Assembly: GCA_963739235.1 (NCBI GenBank)
Contig: CAVTZY010000058.1
Location: forward strand, 1 to 64,000
DNA: 64,000 bases
Source: JAFNAG01 sp963739235
GTDB lineage: Bacteria > Acidobacteriota > UBA6911
Direction: 5' to 3'
Shown here one piece after another: positions 10,006 through 20,337 of the stretch. The position numbers and the translations under genes are program-made. The notes below the pieces were generated by a model. The model saw only the letters and a list, made by a program, of their open reading frames with translations. It did not search any database and had not been told where the DNA came from. Each line of letters opens with the position of its first letter. Positions within the stretch are counted from its first letter, which is position 1.

Positions 10006-10848
10006 ATGGAGTTATTTGCGGCTGCAATTCTGGGGATTGTTCAAGGGTTGACCGAATTTCTGCCCATAAGCAGTTCAGCTCATCTGATTCTGATACCATG
10101 GCTGCTGGGTTGGAAACCGGAGGGGCTCGTATTTGATGTCTCCTTGCATGTGGGCACCGCTGTGGCAATTCTGTGCTATTTCTGGCAAGACTGGTGGGAG
10201 CTTGCTCGAGAGACTATTGTCGGTTTGGCCACAGGAAAACCCTTCGCAAACCCGAAGAGACGGTTGGCCTGGTACATTGTCGTTGGAACCCTGCCGGCTG
10301 CGCTGGCCGGACTGGCATTCGAGAAACGCGTGGAAGAGACGCTGCGATCTCCGTTGATTACGGTCGGCACTCTGACTGCTCTCGCCCTGGTTCTTTATCT
10401 GGCGGATCGTCACAGCAACCGGCAGCGAACGATGGATCAATTCACCTTGGCAGATTCGATCTGGATTGGCTTGAGCCAGGCGGTCGCGCTGATTCCCGGC
10501 GTGTCGCGCAGCGGGATTACTATCAGTACAGCGATGTTCCGGAACGCCGACCGCACCTCCGCGGCGCGCTTTTCATTCCTGCTGGCGACTCCGGTGATCG
10601 TCGGGGGCGGCATCCTCGAAGGATTTCATCTCATCAAAGCGGTTCGGCTGGCGCCGGCAGGGATCTCGGATCCCGTTTCAGTCAGTTGGGGAGTGTTCGC
10701 GGTGGGAGTATCGTGCGCAGCCGTCACAGGGCTTTTCTGCATTCGTTATTTTCTCCGCTACCTCCAGACCCAGTCCTTTCTTCCCTTCGTGATCTATCGC
10801 TTCGTGCTGGCGGCGATCGTGCTGCTCTTCTACTTCCGTCACTTCTGA
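10006..10848 (+). CDS. uppP: Undecaprenyl-diphosphatase
   Basis: UppP (BacA) is a polytopic inner-membrane enzyme that removes one phosphate from undecaprenyl diphosphate, returning the lipid carrier to peptidoglycan and O-antigen synthesis. The start ATG 10006 gives MELFAAAILGIVQGLTEFLP. Both family motifs are present: QGLTEFLPISSSAH (about residues 13-26), with the catalytic Glu, and PGVSRSGIT (about 164-172), with the catalytic Ser and Arg. Eight hydrophobic segments fit the family, and 280 residues is normal length. It is single on the plus strand and overlaps the end of rarA on the other strand by 10 nt. Confidence 0.95.
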   Translation: MELFAAAILGIVQGLTEFLPISSSAHLILIPWLLGWKPEGLVFDVSLHVGTAVAILCYFWQDWWELARETIVGLATGKPFANPKRRLAWYIVVGTLPAALAGLAFEKRVEETLRSPLITVGTLTALALVLYLADRHSNRQRTMDQFTLADSIWIGLSQAVALIPGVSRSGITISTAMFRNADRTSAARFSFLLATPVIVGGGILEGFHLIKAVRLAPAGISDPVSVSWGVFAVGVSCAAVTGLFCIRYFLRYLQTQSFLPFVIYRFVLAAIVLLFYFRHF

Positions 10849-12181
10849 CGATTTTTCTTGTCTTTGATGATTTGCAGAATCTCCTGGATGCGCTTTTCCA
10901 TGCCCTGGCCTGTCGGGCGATAATACTGTCGGCCGCGGAGTGACTCGGGCAGGCATTCCATGTCCGCCACCTTATCCTCCAAATCGTGGGCGTACTGGTA
11001 TCCCTTTCCATAGCCCAGTTCCTGCATCAAGCGTGTAGGTGCATTGAGAATGTGCATAGGCGGAGGCTCATTCAGGCTCTTCTGCACGTCGGCTTCGATT
11101 GCGGAATAGGCGGTATATAGAGCATTTGATTTCGGTGCCATGGACAGGTATACGGCGGCTTGAGCCAGGGCCAGTTTGCATTCCGGCAAACCCACCAGGC
11201 GCACAGCCTCCGTGGCGTCCAGTGCCACCTGCAAAGCCCGCACATCGGCCATCCCTATATCCTCGGAAGCAAAGCGCACCATGCGGCGAGCGATGTAGAT
11301 CGGATCTTCCCCGCCTTCGAGCATTCTGCCCATCCAGTAGAGGGCGGCATCAGGATCGCTGTTGCGCATGGATTTGTGCAGGGCCGAGATCAGATTGTAG
11401 TGTTCTTCGCCCGCCTTGTCATAACGGAGGAGCTTCTGCTGCAAAGCCGATTCCAAATCCGCCGCCGTTAACGCCGGCACTGCCTGGTGAGGTCGACTGT
11501 AGGCGAGGTCGACCGCAATCTCGAGCGCGTTAAGCGCCATGCGGGCGTCGCCGTTCGCATAAACGGAAAGTTGGTGAAGAACTTCCTCGGTGACCTCGAC
11601 CGGCCGGCTCCCAAGCCGCGATCCCGATCTTCGAGCGCGCGTAATAATATATGTTCTACATCCGCAACAGAGAGCGGATTCAGAACATAGACCTTGGCGC
11701 GGGACAGCAGTGCGCTGATGACCTCAAACGATGGATTCTCGGTGGTCGCGCCGATCAGGACAATAACCCCGGACTCCACATAATGCAGGAATGCGTCCTG
11801 CTGCGCCTTGTTGAACCGGTGGATCTCATCGATGAACACGACGGTTCTTCGCTGGGTCCTGCCGAAGAAACTCTCCGCCGCCGCCATTACGGCCTTGATC
11901 TCCTTGATGCCGGACAGGACGGCGCTATAGGAAACAAATTCCGACTTGGTTTCGCGGGCGATGATGCGGGCCAGCGTGGTCTTGCCTGTCCCCGGCGGCC
12001 CCCAGAGAATGAGGGAGGCAAGCTGATCCCGCTCGATCATTTCGCGTAGAACACTTCCCTTGCCGATCAGGTGTTGCTGCCCGAGCACCTCGTCGAGAGT
12101 GCGTGGGCGCATGCGCTCGGCCAAAGGGGCCTGGCTCGCGGCACCCGTTTCCGGGGCATCGGGGAACAGCCAGTCGCTCAT
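10839..12181 (-). CDS. rarA: Replication-associated recombination protein A, AAA+ ATPase (one frameshift)
   Basis: RarA (MgsA) is a clamp-loader-like AAA+ ATPase acting at stalled replication forks. The start at 12181 gives MSDWLFPDAPETG. The ATPase core has Walker A LILWGPPGTGKTTLARI, Walker B VVFIDEIHRFNKAQQDAF and sensor 1 GATTENPSFEV. After a frame change at about 11605-11612, just past LLRALEDRDRGLG, the C-terminal tetramerisation region continues: ALNALEIAVDLA, then the signatures SMRNSDPDAALYWMGRML and LPECKLALAQAAVYLS. Joined, it is about 447 residues, normal for the family. It starts 2 nt after the stop of the upstream methylase gene, so they share a transcript. The 3' end overlaps uppP by 10 nt on the other strand. 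Confidence 0.93.
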
Positions 12182-12182
12182 T

Positions 12183-13012
12183 TCAAGTCCCCATCCTCTT
12201 GGCCGCAGCCCCGAGCGAGCGTTGACGGAACGCCTCGAAAAGCAATATCGCCCCGGCGATCGCCACGTTGAGGGACTCCACTCCGGAAGTCATGGGTACC
12301 CTGATAGCCGAGGCATCCTCCCAGCCGGCCTCCAACAGCCCACGGGCTTCATTGCCCAGAAGGATGGCTGTGGGGCCGCTAAGATCAAACGACCAACACG
12401 AGCGATCCGCACGACCTTGGCCTGAAACATCGAGACTTTGTGAATGCGGCAGTAGTCGGAGAACTCTGCGGGCGTAATCCCCTCGACGACGGGAATGTGG
12501 AAGGAGGCTCCCGCACTGGCGCGAATTGTTTTGGGATTGTGCGCCGAGACCGTCCCGACCGTAGTGCACACCAGGGAAACCCCGGCAGCGCGAGCGCTTC
12601 GCAACAGGGTTCCGAAGTTCCCCGGATCCTGGATGCCGCATAAACACAGGATCAAGGGATCCAGGGCCGGCGTCACGTCTGCTAGCGTAAGCGCGGGGAT
12701 GCGAACCAAGGCGAGCGCACCCTGCGGAGTGACGACGTCCGAGAGCCACCTGAAAATTGCGGAAGAGGCGCGACGGATCGGCACTTTTTTGTGCGTCCAG
12801 GCATCCATCAGTGTTGCCTCGCGTTGTGTGCTTCCGAAGCTCTCTGCGAGCAGAACAGCCTCAAGCGTGCAGCCCGAAGTCGTGGCTTCCGCCAGAAGCC
12901 TGAGGCCCTCCGCAACCACAAGGTCCGAGGGAATGCTGCGCGCTTGCTGGGCGACCTGGCGAATGGTGCGTACCAGGGGATTGTCTTTGCTGGTCAGAGT
13001 TGGGAAACTCAT
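12183..13012 (-). CDS. TrmH/SpoU family RNA 2'-O-methyltransferase (one frameshift)
   Basis: A SPOUT-class enzyme that methylates a ribose 2'-OH in rRNA or tRNA using S-adenosylmethionine. The N-terminal L30-like substrate domain (SKDNPLVRTIRQVAQQA, VVAEGLRLLAEA) is followed by motif 1 CGIQDPGNFGTLLRSARAAG. After a frame change at about 12412 come motif 2 GPTAILLGNEARGL and motif 3 IRVPMTSGVESLNVAIAGAI, which form the trefoil knot. Joined length is about 276 residues. The family contains rRNA (RlmB-like) and tRNA members, and the exact nucleotide modified cannot be read here. It ends directly before the rarA start and lies about 90 nt downstream of the yqeC-like gene. Confidence 0.88.
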
Positions 13013-13102
13013 CCGGGACCCAATTCACCGCGGCTGCGTGCGGTTGTTTATGGCGTGAAACCGCAGGCGTCGGCGATCAGAATTGAAAATCATCTGCAAG
13101 CA

Positions 13103-13882
13103 TCACAATTTTTCAGATGCCCTCGTGGCACAGCCGACCCTTGCATTTTGCAGGCTTCCCCAGACCACACGATCCACCGGGAAAGTGCCATTCTTCAGTA
13201 GTGCGACGGCCAGCGCATGGGCCAATCCGTCGTTGGACGCCGAATCTGCCTTATTAATATACGGGATAACCTGCATGCCGGGCTTCCAGTCTTTACACAC
13301 ACCCTCCGGATGGAGGAGCAACGAGGCCGCTACCTCGGGTGTCAGGATCGTGCCCGCCTTCAAGCTGAAACGCTTCGTTGCATATTCCCATCGGAACATA
13401 GTTTGGGATCCCAGCGGCAGGTTCAGGCAGTCCAAGCCGATAACCGGTACAAGGTAATTGGCATCCGTAAGCAGCACCGGCTCGCCGTCTCTGGGCATTT
13501 TGAGTGACATGCTGCGTGCTCCGTCGGCCTCATTGAGAACCACCGGAAACAGCATCGTGTCCAGGCGGCCGGCAAAGTCTCGATCCACGCCCCGCAACAG
13601 CGCAGGCGCATTGGACAGGTGCGTCACTACAAAGCGTCGGCCGCAGCACCAGTTCGACAACGCGCGCTCGAGCATCATCTCCAGGTACTCGTCGTTATCA
13701 CTGGAAATCACCACCAGACCTTCGGACGGGTGGGGTGGATGGATGCGGGTTGTGGTGGTATAGATGACAGGAACCGACTCGGCATACTCTTCGAGGAGCT
13801 TGAGAATCAGACTTGTCTTCCCTCCACCACCCACGAAGTTGACTCGCGCCGGCAGCAAAAAACAAAGTTTTTCAGAATACAA
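13103..13882 (-). CDS. YqeC-like P-loop protein (selenium-dependent hydroxylase accessory family)
   Basis: A 259-residue protein with an N-terminal P-loop VNFVGGGGKTSLILKLLEE, then VIYTTTTRIHPP and the central FPVVLNEADGARSMSLKMP, VPVIGLDCLNLPLG and VIPYINKAD segments. These are the conserved blocks of the YqeC family. In other bacteria such genes accompany selenium-dependent molybdenum hydroxylases and are proposed to help cofactor maturation. No molybdenum hydroxylase, selD or molybdopterin gene is visible in this window, so the partner must lie elsewhere or the role differs here. It sits 14 nt after the GT2 gene and is probably in the mutS-glycosyltransferase transcript. The family call is good; the function is inferred. 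Confidence 0.7.
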   Translation of the reverse strand: MYSEKLCFLLPARVNFVGGGGKTSLILKLLEEYAESVPVIYTTTTRIHPPHPSEGLVVISSDNDEYLEMMLERALSNWCCGRRFVVTHLSNAPALLRGVDRDFAGRLDTMLFPVVLNEADGARSMSLKMPRDGEPVLLTDANYLVPVIGLDCLNLPLGSQTMFRWEYATKRFSLKAGTILTPEVAASLLLHPEGVCKDWKPGMQVIPYINKADSASNDGLAHALAVALLKNGTFPVDRVVWGSLQNARVGCATRASEKL

Positions 13883-13896
13883 AGCGATTTCCTTTA

Positions 13897-14892
13897 TCAG
13901 GCTGTCTTTCCAGCCTTATCTGTGACCAAGGACGACTTTTCATCCAGATTCCACGTCCGGCGGATCAGATACGGAGTCTTGTCCCGAGACTCGAAATAGA
14001 TGCGGATCAAGAGTTCCGCAACCAGCCCCATGAGAATGAACTGAACGCCGAGAATAAAAAGAAACACAGCCAGAAGCAGCAACGGGTTACGATGTGCCTT
14101 GATGCCATTCGAAAATTTGTCGAATAGCGTCCAGGCCGCAAAAAAAATCCCTGCAGCACATGCTGCCAGGCCCATCCCCCCAAACATATACATCGGCTTC
14201 GTGGAGTAACTGCTCAGCATTTTTATCGTGATCAGATCCAGAACCACCTTGTGCATGCGGCCCAATCCGTACTTGCTGGTGCCGTGGATGCGGGAATGGT
14301 GTTGCACCGGGAGCTCAGCCACCTTGGCGCCGGCCCAGGTAGCATAGATGGGAATGAAGCGGTGCATCTCGCCATAGAGGCGCATGTGGGCGAGGACCTC
14401 AGCCCGATAAGCCTTCAGTGTGCAGCCGTAATCGTGGAGGCGAACACCGCTGATCCAGGAGATTAGACCGTTTGCCAGCTTAGAAGGAAGTGTACGCGTA
14501 AGCCACGGGTCCTTGCGTCTGCGGCGCCAGCAACTCACGACATCGTAACCTTCGCGCAGTTTCGCCAGTAGGGCCGGGATGTCCGCCGGATCGTTCTGCA
14601 GGTCTGCGTCAATCGTAATGAGAATGGCACCCCTTGCAAACTTTATTCCCGCAGCCAATGCTGCCGTCTGACCAAAATTGCGCCGAAACTGCACAAGCCT
14701 GGCTCTGGAGTTTGACTTCGTTGCCTCCGCCAGATACTCCGTGCTTCCATCGTAGCTGCCGTCATCAATAAATATGATCTCATAATCTTCGCCTGAGGAC
14801 GACAGGACTTTGGAGAGGGATGTGACCAATGGCTCGAGGTTTTCGCGCTCGTTGAATACGGGAACGATCACGGACAACTCGCAGCTCATCAA
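13897..14892 (-). CDS. Family 2 glycosyltransferase, polyprenyl-phosphate sugar synthase type
   Basis: A 331-residue GT2 enzyme of the DPM1/ArnC/GtrB type, which transfers a sugar from a nucleotide donor to undecaprenyl phosphate on the cytoplasmic face. It shows LSVIVPVFNERENLEPLV, IIFIDDGSYDGSTEYL, the FRRNFGQTAALAAGI block and the metal-binding ITIDADLQNDPADIP. Two C-terminal membrane helices (about residues 234-257 and 271-300) anchor it. The start overlaps the stop of the upstream flippase-like gene by 4 nt. Together with that gene and the GT39 enzyme it makes a lipid-linked sugar transfer cassette. The sugar and final acceptor are unknown. Confidence 0.85.
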   Translation of the reverse strand: MMSCELSVIVPVFNERENLEPLVTSLSKVLSSSGEDYEIIFIDDGSYDGSTEYLAEATKSNSRARLVQFRRNFGQTAALAAGIKFARGAILITIDADLQNDPADIPALLAKLREGYDVVSCWRRRRKDPWLTRTLPSKLANGLISWISGVRLHDYGCTLKAYRAEVLAHMRLYGEMHRFIPIYATWAGAKVAELPVQHHSRIHGTSKYGLGRMHKVVLDLITIKMLSSYSTKPMYMFGGMGLAACAAGIFFAAWTLFDKFSNGIKAHRNPLLLLAVFLFILGVQFILMGLVAELLIRIYFESRDKTPYLIRRTWNLDEKSSLVTDKAGKTA

Positions 14893-15878
14893 AAGTCCTT
14901 TTCCATGACAGCCATCTGCTGCAAATCGCTACGATTTCTGAAAAAGATATAGATGATTCCGCCCGGCACCGCGGAAAGCAGGACTGTGATTGAACTTATG
15001 AGTCCGAGTGCCAGACTTGAAGCCGGCGCAACTCCGATGGCGCCAAAGAGGCTGACAGAGGCAAGTTCCCGCAGACCCGTTCCGCTCAAGGTGATCGGAA
15101 TCATCGTCACCAAAGTGATGACGGGCACAAGCACCAGGAAGTATAGAGCTGGCACGCTGAGGCGCAGCGCTATTGCGGTCAGCCACGTGACCGAGAATAC
15201 CAGCAATTGGTTGACCACGGAGATCAAGAACGCATAAAGGAGGACACGACGGTTATTCCCCATAACCTGAAATGCATTGGATATCGCATCTACCCTGGCA
15301 GCAGTCCTGGAAAGATGTACCTTATGGAGCAGCAGGGTCAGCAACCGATGCAAAGAAGGCATGAAAATGACGACATTTAAAGCCAGGAAGCCGGCAAATG
15401 AGAGCCAAACAATGAGGGTAACCGGAATTCCTGGAATTTTCATAGGAAGCAGGAGCGTGCCGATACAAGCAAGAAGCATCATGGCCAGCATGCCGACATC
15501 GCGGTCGAGGAAGGTGGCGGCAAAACTCTGCGCATATTGCCGCGACGGTTTGCCTGCGTAATACATCTTGACGACATCACCCCCGATGGCAGTGGGGAAA
15601 GCCAGGTTGAAGAAGAGTCCGATGCAATAAATCTCGAACAGCCTCATCAGAGAAAACACCGGCATGAGAGGGCGCAGTAGCTTGCGCCAGCGGATAATGC
15701 AAATGTAGTGTGCTATCCAAAGAACTCCCAACGAGCCGAAGATCAATCCCAACCGCGCATGGCTCAGAGTCTCGCCAAACTGCTTAAAATCAATCTTCCG
15801 GAAGAGAAGAAAAAACAGCAGGATGGTGACTCCGGTTTTGGCGATCGCAGAGAGCGTTCCCTTCATAAAACCTTTCAA
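14889..15878 (-). CDS. Lysylphosphatidylglycerol synthase TM-region / UPF0104 family membrane protein
   Basis: A 329-residue polytopic protein with about eight hydrophobic helices. The first is TGVTILLFFLLFRKIDF; a later block is GLFFNLAFPTAIGGDVVKMY, whose NxxxPxxxGGD(x)3 pattern is the hallmark of the UPF0104 / LPG-synthase transmembrane family. The family includes the lipid-flipping half of MprF without its aminoacyl-transfer domain, and that soluble domain is absent here. Start and stop overlap both neighbours by 4 nt (GT39 upstream, GT2 downstream), so the three genes are translationally coupled. I infer that it moves the lipid-linked sugar made by the GT2, or a related lipid, across the membrane; this is unproven. 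Confidence 0.8.
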   Translation of the reverse strand: MKGFMKGTLSAIAKTGVTILLFFLLFRKIDFKQFGETLSHARLGLIFGSLGVLWIAHYICIIRWRKLLRPLMPVFSLMRLFEIYCIGLFFNLAFPTAIGGDVVKMYYAGKPSRQYAQSFAATFLDRDVGMLAMMLLACIGTLLLPMKIPGIPVTLIVWLSFAGFLALNVVIFMPSLHRLLTLLLHKVHLSRTAARVDAISNAFQVMGNNRRVLLYAFLISVVNQLLVFSVTWLTAIALRLSVPALYFLVLVPVITLVTMIPITLSGTGLRELASVSLFGAIGVAPASSLALGLISSITVLLSAVPGGIIYIFFRNRSDLQQMAVMEKDF

Positions 15879-17623
15879 GTACTGGGGCCTATATTTGTGC
15901 GCGCGGGCTGATTAGAAACCAGGAGTAACTCCTCTCCTTCTCCCGTCGGGCTCTGCTTCCCCAGCATGAGCGTCAATTGCGTCGGCAGTTGCCGATATCG
16001 ATGTAATACATAAAGTGTTATGCTGCAATTATCTTTGAAATAACGATAATCACGTTCGCCGACTACGCAGAAAACCCGTGGGGCACCTTGAAACTTTTGC
16101 TGCATTGTCGGCGGATCGGAAATTGAAAAAACCCGTCGCTGCAAATAGTAAACCATGCTCGGCACGGCGGCTCTGTAATAGCCGATTTCGTCGCCGATGC
16201 GGGCCTCCGCCTGAATGGTCCTGCAAATTGCCTTCACCGGTCGCAGCGGTTCAAGAGCCGGCAAAAAAGATGCGCCGGCCAGCAAAAAAATCGCCCACAT
16301 GGCCGTTGCGATCACTATGACGCCCGTCAATAGCCTGCCTCGGAGCACCTGCCACACGAGAATTCCCGATACCCATAGCAGCCAAATGGTCGGCGCAAAG
16401 CGTAACGCGCGGGAGCCATAAGGTATCAGGGCGGGTAAAATATATGGAAAGAGAAGGCCCAGGGCAAGAAATACCAATGCAATCGCAAAAAAAACCATTT
16501 TCCAACCTGTCCGCAGGCGACTGGAAATTCTCCCATGGTCAAGCAGCGTTTTGTCGATGATGCCGGCCAATAATGCGGCCGCAAGCGGGTAGAGAGGCGC
16601 GATGTAGTACTCCTGTTTGTTTTTTGACACCGAAAAAAGGAGGAAGGTGACGGCGCTCCAGAGGAGAGGAAATCCATAAGCCAGCTGATGCTGGGTGCGC
16701 ACTGACTTTCGTTCCGTCCAGAGATAGATGCCGGCAGCGATGCTCAGCAGCGACCAGGGGAAAAAGTCGCTAAAATAAACGCCGAAATAATAAAAAGGAC
16801 CGCGCACGGGACCGCGAATGTCGGTGGCGAAGCGGGCGAGATTGTCCTGCAGAAAAAAATCGGTAATGTAGGTCCAGCCGTGGTAGATGTAGGTAAGACC
16901 GTACCAGGGCAATGCAACGGCAGTCAGAATTGCGGCTCCAGACCAGGGATGCAAAGCGGCAAGTTTGAAGCGTTTGGCCCAGAGGCTCCAAACGAGGACG
17001 CTGAGACCGGGAATAGCCCAGGCAACGGGCCCTTTCGTCATGAATCCCAGGCCGGCAAACAGGTAGGCGATCAAACAGTCGCGCCGCGACTCTTTGATCG
17101 CTGCACGCACGAAGAAATAGGCTGTGCCTGTGAGCCAGAAGATAAGCAGGATATCAATGGGCAACTTGCGAGCAAGCACATACAGCCGCAAAGTGGTTGC
17201 GAGAATTGCAGCGGCCAGCAGTCCGGCTCGGCCGGAAAACAGCAGTCGGGCGATTCCGTAGGTGAACAGGAGTGTTCCTGCCACTGCAAAGGCACCCGGC
17301 AAACGGACCCCGAGCTCTTGGATCCCCACAGCTTTGTAGCCTAGAAGCACCAGCCAATAGGTAAGGGGAGGCTTCTGCGGGCGTGGCTCGTAGTTAAACA
17401 TCGGAGCCAGATAATTGCCCGTCTGGAGCATCTCGCGCGGCGTCTCCGCATAAAAAGTCTCGTTGCCGTCCCACAGTGCGGATTTGCCTAGATTGACAAA
17501 ATAGGGAAGTGTCAGCGCCAGCAGGATCATTAATTGGATCATCGGGGAAGTGAGGCGTACATCCGAAGCTCTCGGCATCTCTGGAATCCAAAACTCAGAA
17601 AAGCGATTTCTGTATTTCTTCAA
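15875..17623 (-). CDS. ArnT/PMT-like family 39 glycosyltransferase
   Basis: A 582-residue integral membrane glycosyltransferase. The first periplasmic loop carries WDGNETFYAETPREMLQ and YEPRPQKPPLTYWLV, the conserved acidic residue and KPPLxYW motif of GT39/GT83 enzymes such as ArnT. These use a polyprenyl-phosphate sugar donor on the outer face of the inner membrane to modify lipid A or proteins. About eleven hydrophobic helices are followed by a C-terminal soluble domain (RRVFSISDPPTMQQ, RVFCVVGERDYRYF). The start at 17623 lies 29 nt inside the 3' end of mutS. Downstream genes overlap by 4 nt. The substrate is unknown, and calling it arnT would be too specific. Confidence 0.82.
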   Translation of the reverse strand: MKKYRNRFSEFWIPEMPRASDVRLTSPMIQLMILLALTLPYFVNLGKSALWDGNETFYAETPREMLQTGNYLAPMFNYEPRPQKPPLTYWLVLLGYKAVGIQELGVRLPGAFAVAGTLLFTYGIARLLFSGRAGLLAAAILATTLRLYVLARKLPIDILLIFWLTGTAYFFVRAAIKESRRDCLIAYLFAGLGFMTKGPVAWAIPGLSVLVWSLWAKRFKLAALHPWSGAAILTAVALPWYGLTYIYHGWTYITDFFLQDNLARFATDIRGPVRGPFYYFGVYFSDFFPWSLLSIAAGIYLWTERKSVRTQHQLAYGFPLLWSAVTFLLFSVSKNKQEYYIAPLYPLAAALLAGIIDKTLLDHGRISSRLRTGWKMVFFAIALVFLALGLLFPYILPALIPYGSRALRFAPTIWLLWVSGILVWQVLRGRLLTGVIVIATAMWAIFLLAGASFLPALEPLRPVKAICRTIQAEARIGDEIGYYRAAVPSMVYYLQRRVFSISDPPTMQQKFQGAPRVFCVVGERDYRYFKDNCSITLYVLHRYRQLPTQLTLMLGKQSPTGEGEELLLVSNQPARTNIGPST

Positions 17624-20101
17624 TGACTTCCTGGGTAGAGCGGGTGCGCGGCCGTCCGCTGAGATCGATGTCCTTCTTCTCGAGACGTTCGAGAATCTCG
17701 CCGGCCCGTCGCACTACCTCGCGCGGGAGCCCTGCGAGGCGCGCAACCTCGACACCATAGCTCTTGTCCGCCGTGCCTGGGGTGACCTTGCGCAGGAAGA
17801 CAATTTCCTTGCCGGCCTCTTTGATGGCCATGCAGTAGTTCTTCACACCCGGGTGCACGTCCGCCATGCGGGTGAGTTCATGATAATGGGTGGCAAAAAG
17901 GGTCTTGGCCCGGTGTTGCGTGATTCTGAACCAGATATTCGGCTACCGCCCAGGCGATCGAGAGGCCGTCAAAGGTCGCCGTGCCGCGTCCAACTTCATC
18001 GAGCAGAATCAGGCTGCGGTTGGTCGCGGTATTGAGAATATTGGCGGTTTCGATCATCTCCACCATGAAAGTCGATCGCCCGCGCGCCAGATTGTCGGAC
18101 GCGCCGACGCGCGTATAGATTCGGTCAACGATGCCCGAGCCTGGCGTGGCGTGCCGGCACAAACGAGCCGATCTGTGCGAGGATCACGATCAGCGCGGTC
18201 TGGCGCAGATAGGTCGATTTGCCTCCCATGTTGGGCCCGGTCAGGATCAGCAACTGGTCCGTGGTCGAATTCATGAACAGATCATTGGGAATGAACGGCC
18301 GGCTTTGATATTCGACCATGGGATGTCGGCCCTGCTGAATGTAGATCTCATCGCTTTCGACGAGTTCGGGCCGGCAGTAATCGTTTTTTTGCGCGACCTC
18401 GGCAAGGGAGGCATAAACATCCACTTCCGCCAGAAGCCGGGCAGTCGCCTGAATGCGCGCCGCCTGCGCAGCAATCCGCAGCCGGACTTGGGTAAAAAGA
18501 TCCTTCTCCAACACGGCGATGCGCTCTTCCGCATGCAGGACCTTTTCCTCATAGATCTGCAGCTCTTCCGTCACGAATCGTTCGCAGCTCACCAGGGTCT
18601 GCTTCCGGACATAGTCAGCCGGAACTTGCGGCAGGTTCGGCTTGGTCACTTCGATGAAATAGCCAAAGACCTGGTTGTATTTCACCTTGAGCGAGTTGAT
18701 GCCGGTACGGCGTCGCTCCCGAGCCTCAAGAGAGACCAGATACTCCTTGCCGCTCGAGCGGATGCCGCGCAATTCATCAAGTCCCGCAGAATAGCCGGCT
18801 CGGATGATCCCAGGGTCGTTGGCGGATGTCGGGGGGTCATCGGCAATCGCCTCCTGCACCAGCTGTACGATATCCTGCAAATCATCGAGCGAGTTTCGTA
18901 TCTCGACAAGACGTCGCGCCGGGAAACTTTCCAGCAAAAAGCGCACCGACGGGCACGATCTCGAGGGAATCTCGCAGGGCCAGCAACTCCCGCGGATTGG
19001 CGACTCCCGCCGTGACTCTGCTTGTAAGCCGCTCCAGGTCGTGGATCTCCGCGAGTTTTCGCGTAAGCCGGTCCTGGGCTGGGACATTGTCGGCAAAAGC
19101 TCTCAACCGCATCGAGACGCATTTCGATCAGCGCACGGTCCAGCACGGGGGTCAGCAGACAAGACTTCAGCATGCGACCGCCCATACCCGGTCTTGGTCT
19201 GGTCCAAGAGAGACAGCAAGGAACCTTTGCGTCCCCCGTCAAGGGACTCGACCAGCTCCAGATTCGTGACGGTCGATGAGTCCAACCTGAGGAATTGCGA
19301 GGTATCTATAAAACGAAGCCGCGCGACCTTTGCCAGCGCATCGATCTGGGTAGAGCGCAGGTAATGGATTAAGGCTCCTGCGGCAGATACAGAAAGCGGC
19401 CGAGCATCGCAGCCGAACCCATCAAGGCTGGCCACCCCAAAGTGTTCCAGGAGGAGGCGGTGGGCATAGTCGAAGTTGAAGGCCCAATCCTCTGTCGGGC
19501 TTGCCACCCAATCACTGGACCAGTCCCGTACCAGGCGCTGTCGTAGTTCGTCGCTCCCGTCCTCAGGCAGAATCAGTTCGCGCGGCCGAAATCGGCTCAG
19601 CTCATCGATCGCCTTTTGCCAAGCGACTTCACCGCTGAAGTCTGTCGCCAGGAAATCAGCGGTGGAAAGATCCATGAATGCCAAGCCCATTCCTTGGGAG
19701 GTTAAAAGCAGACTGGCGAGATAGTTATGATCCTTCGACTCAAGCAGCATTTCCTCCACTACTGTCCCCGGTGTCATGACCCGGGTGACCTCGCGGTGTA
19801 CAAGTTTTTTGGCCGTGCGCGGATCTTCCACTTGCTCACAAATGGCGATTTTGTAGCCTTTTTTGAGCAGCCTGGCAATGTAGCCGTCGACCGAATGGTA
19901 CGGAACACCGCACAAGGGAATCGGCGCGCCGCTCTTGTCCTTGTTGCGCGCGGTCAGAGTGATCTCGAGCTCTCGGGATGCCAGCACGGCATCTTCATAG
20001 AACATCTCGTAGAAGTCACCCAAACGGAAGAACACGAGCTTTCCCGGAAATCGCCGCTTGACCTCATGGTACTGCTTCATCATGGGTGTCAGGTCTTCCA
20101 T
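17595..20101 (-). CDS. mutS: DNA mismatch repair protein MutS (about five frameshifts)
   Basis: MutS recognises base mismatches. I chose ATG 20101 (MEDLTPMMKQYHEVKRRFPG); in-frame sequence upstream does not look like MutS. The mismatch-reading motif GKLVFFRLGDFYEMFYEDA carries the FYE wedge. The later blocks are SLLSLLDQTKTG, the clamp region, ILTGPNMGGKSTYLRQ (Walker A), SLILLDEVGRGTATFDG (Walker B) and FATHYHEL. The C-terminal helix ends in IEEIQKSLF. Frame changes fall at about 19200, 19105, 18950, 18150 and 17905; the last breaks the KTLFATHYHEL block. Joined length is about 836 residues, normal for the family. The high break number in a gene with all motifs intact points to sequence errors. 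It appears to head the mutS-GT39-flippase-GT2-yqeC run. Confidence 0.95.
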
Positions 20102-20337
20102 GATCACCGCCGAATTCCAGAATATGAATACCCGCTCGACTCTGCCTTCCACCAGGCGGCGCAGGCCTCTGAGCCGCCGATTTTCACTGGGTTCTGCTGA
20201 GCACGGCACCGGGCAAGAAGGATCGCTGAAAAATGCTGGAAATATCTCAAATTCTTGTACTTAAAGAACTGACAGTATATAATCCCGCCTCCGATCTTGT
20301 CAATCACGGTGCGGAATATCCGCAACCGAAAAGCCTC

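Noticed and set aside
17595..20101. mutS as a true pseudogene conferring a mutator phenotype
   Set aside because: All motifs are retained and break density is similar in essential genes such as dnaE and accA, so sequence error is the simpler reading.
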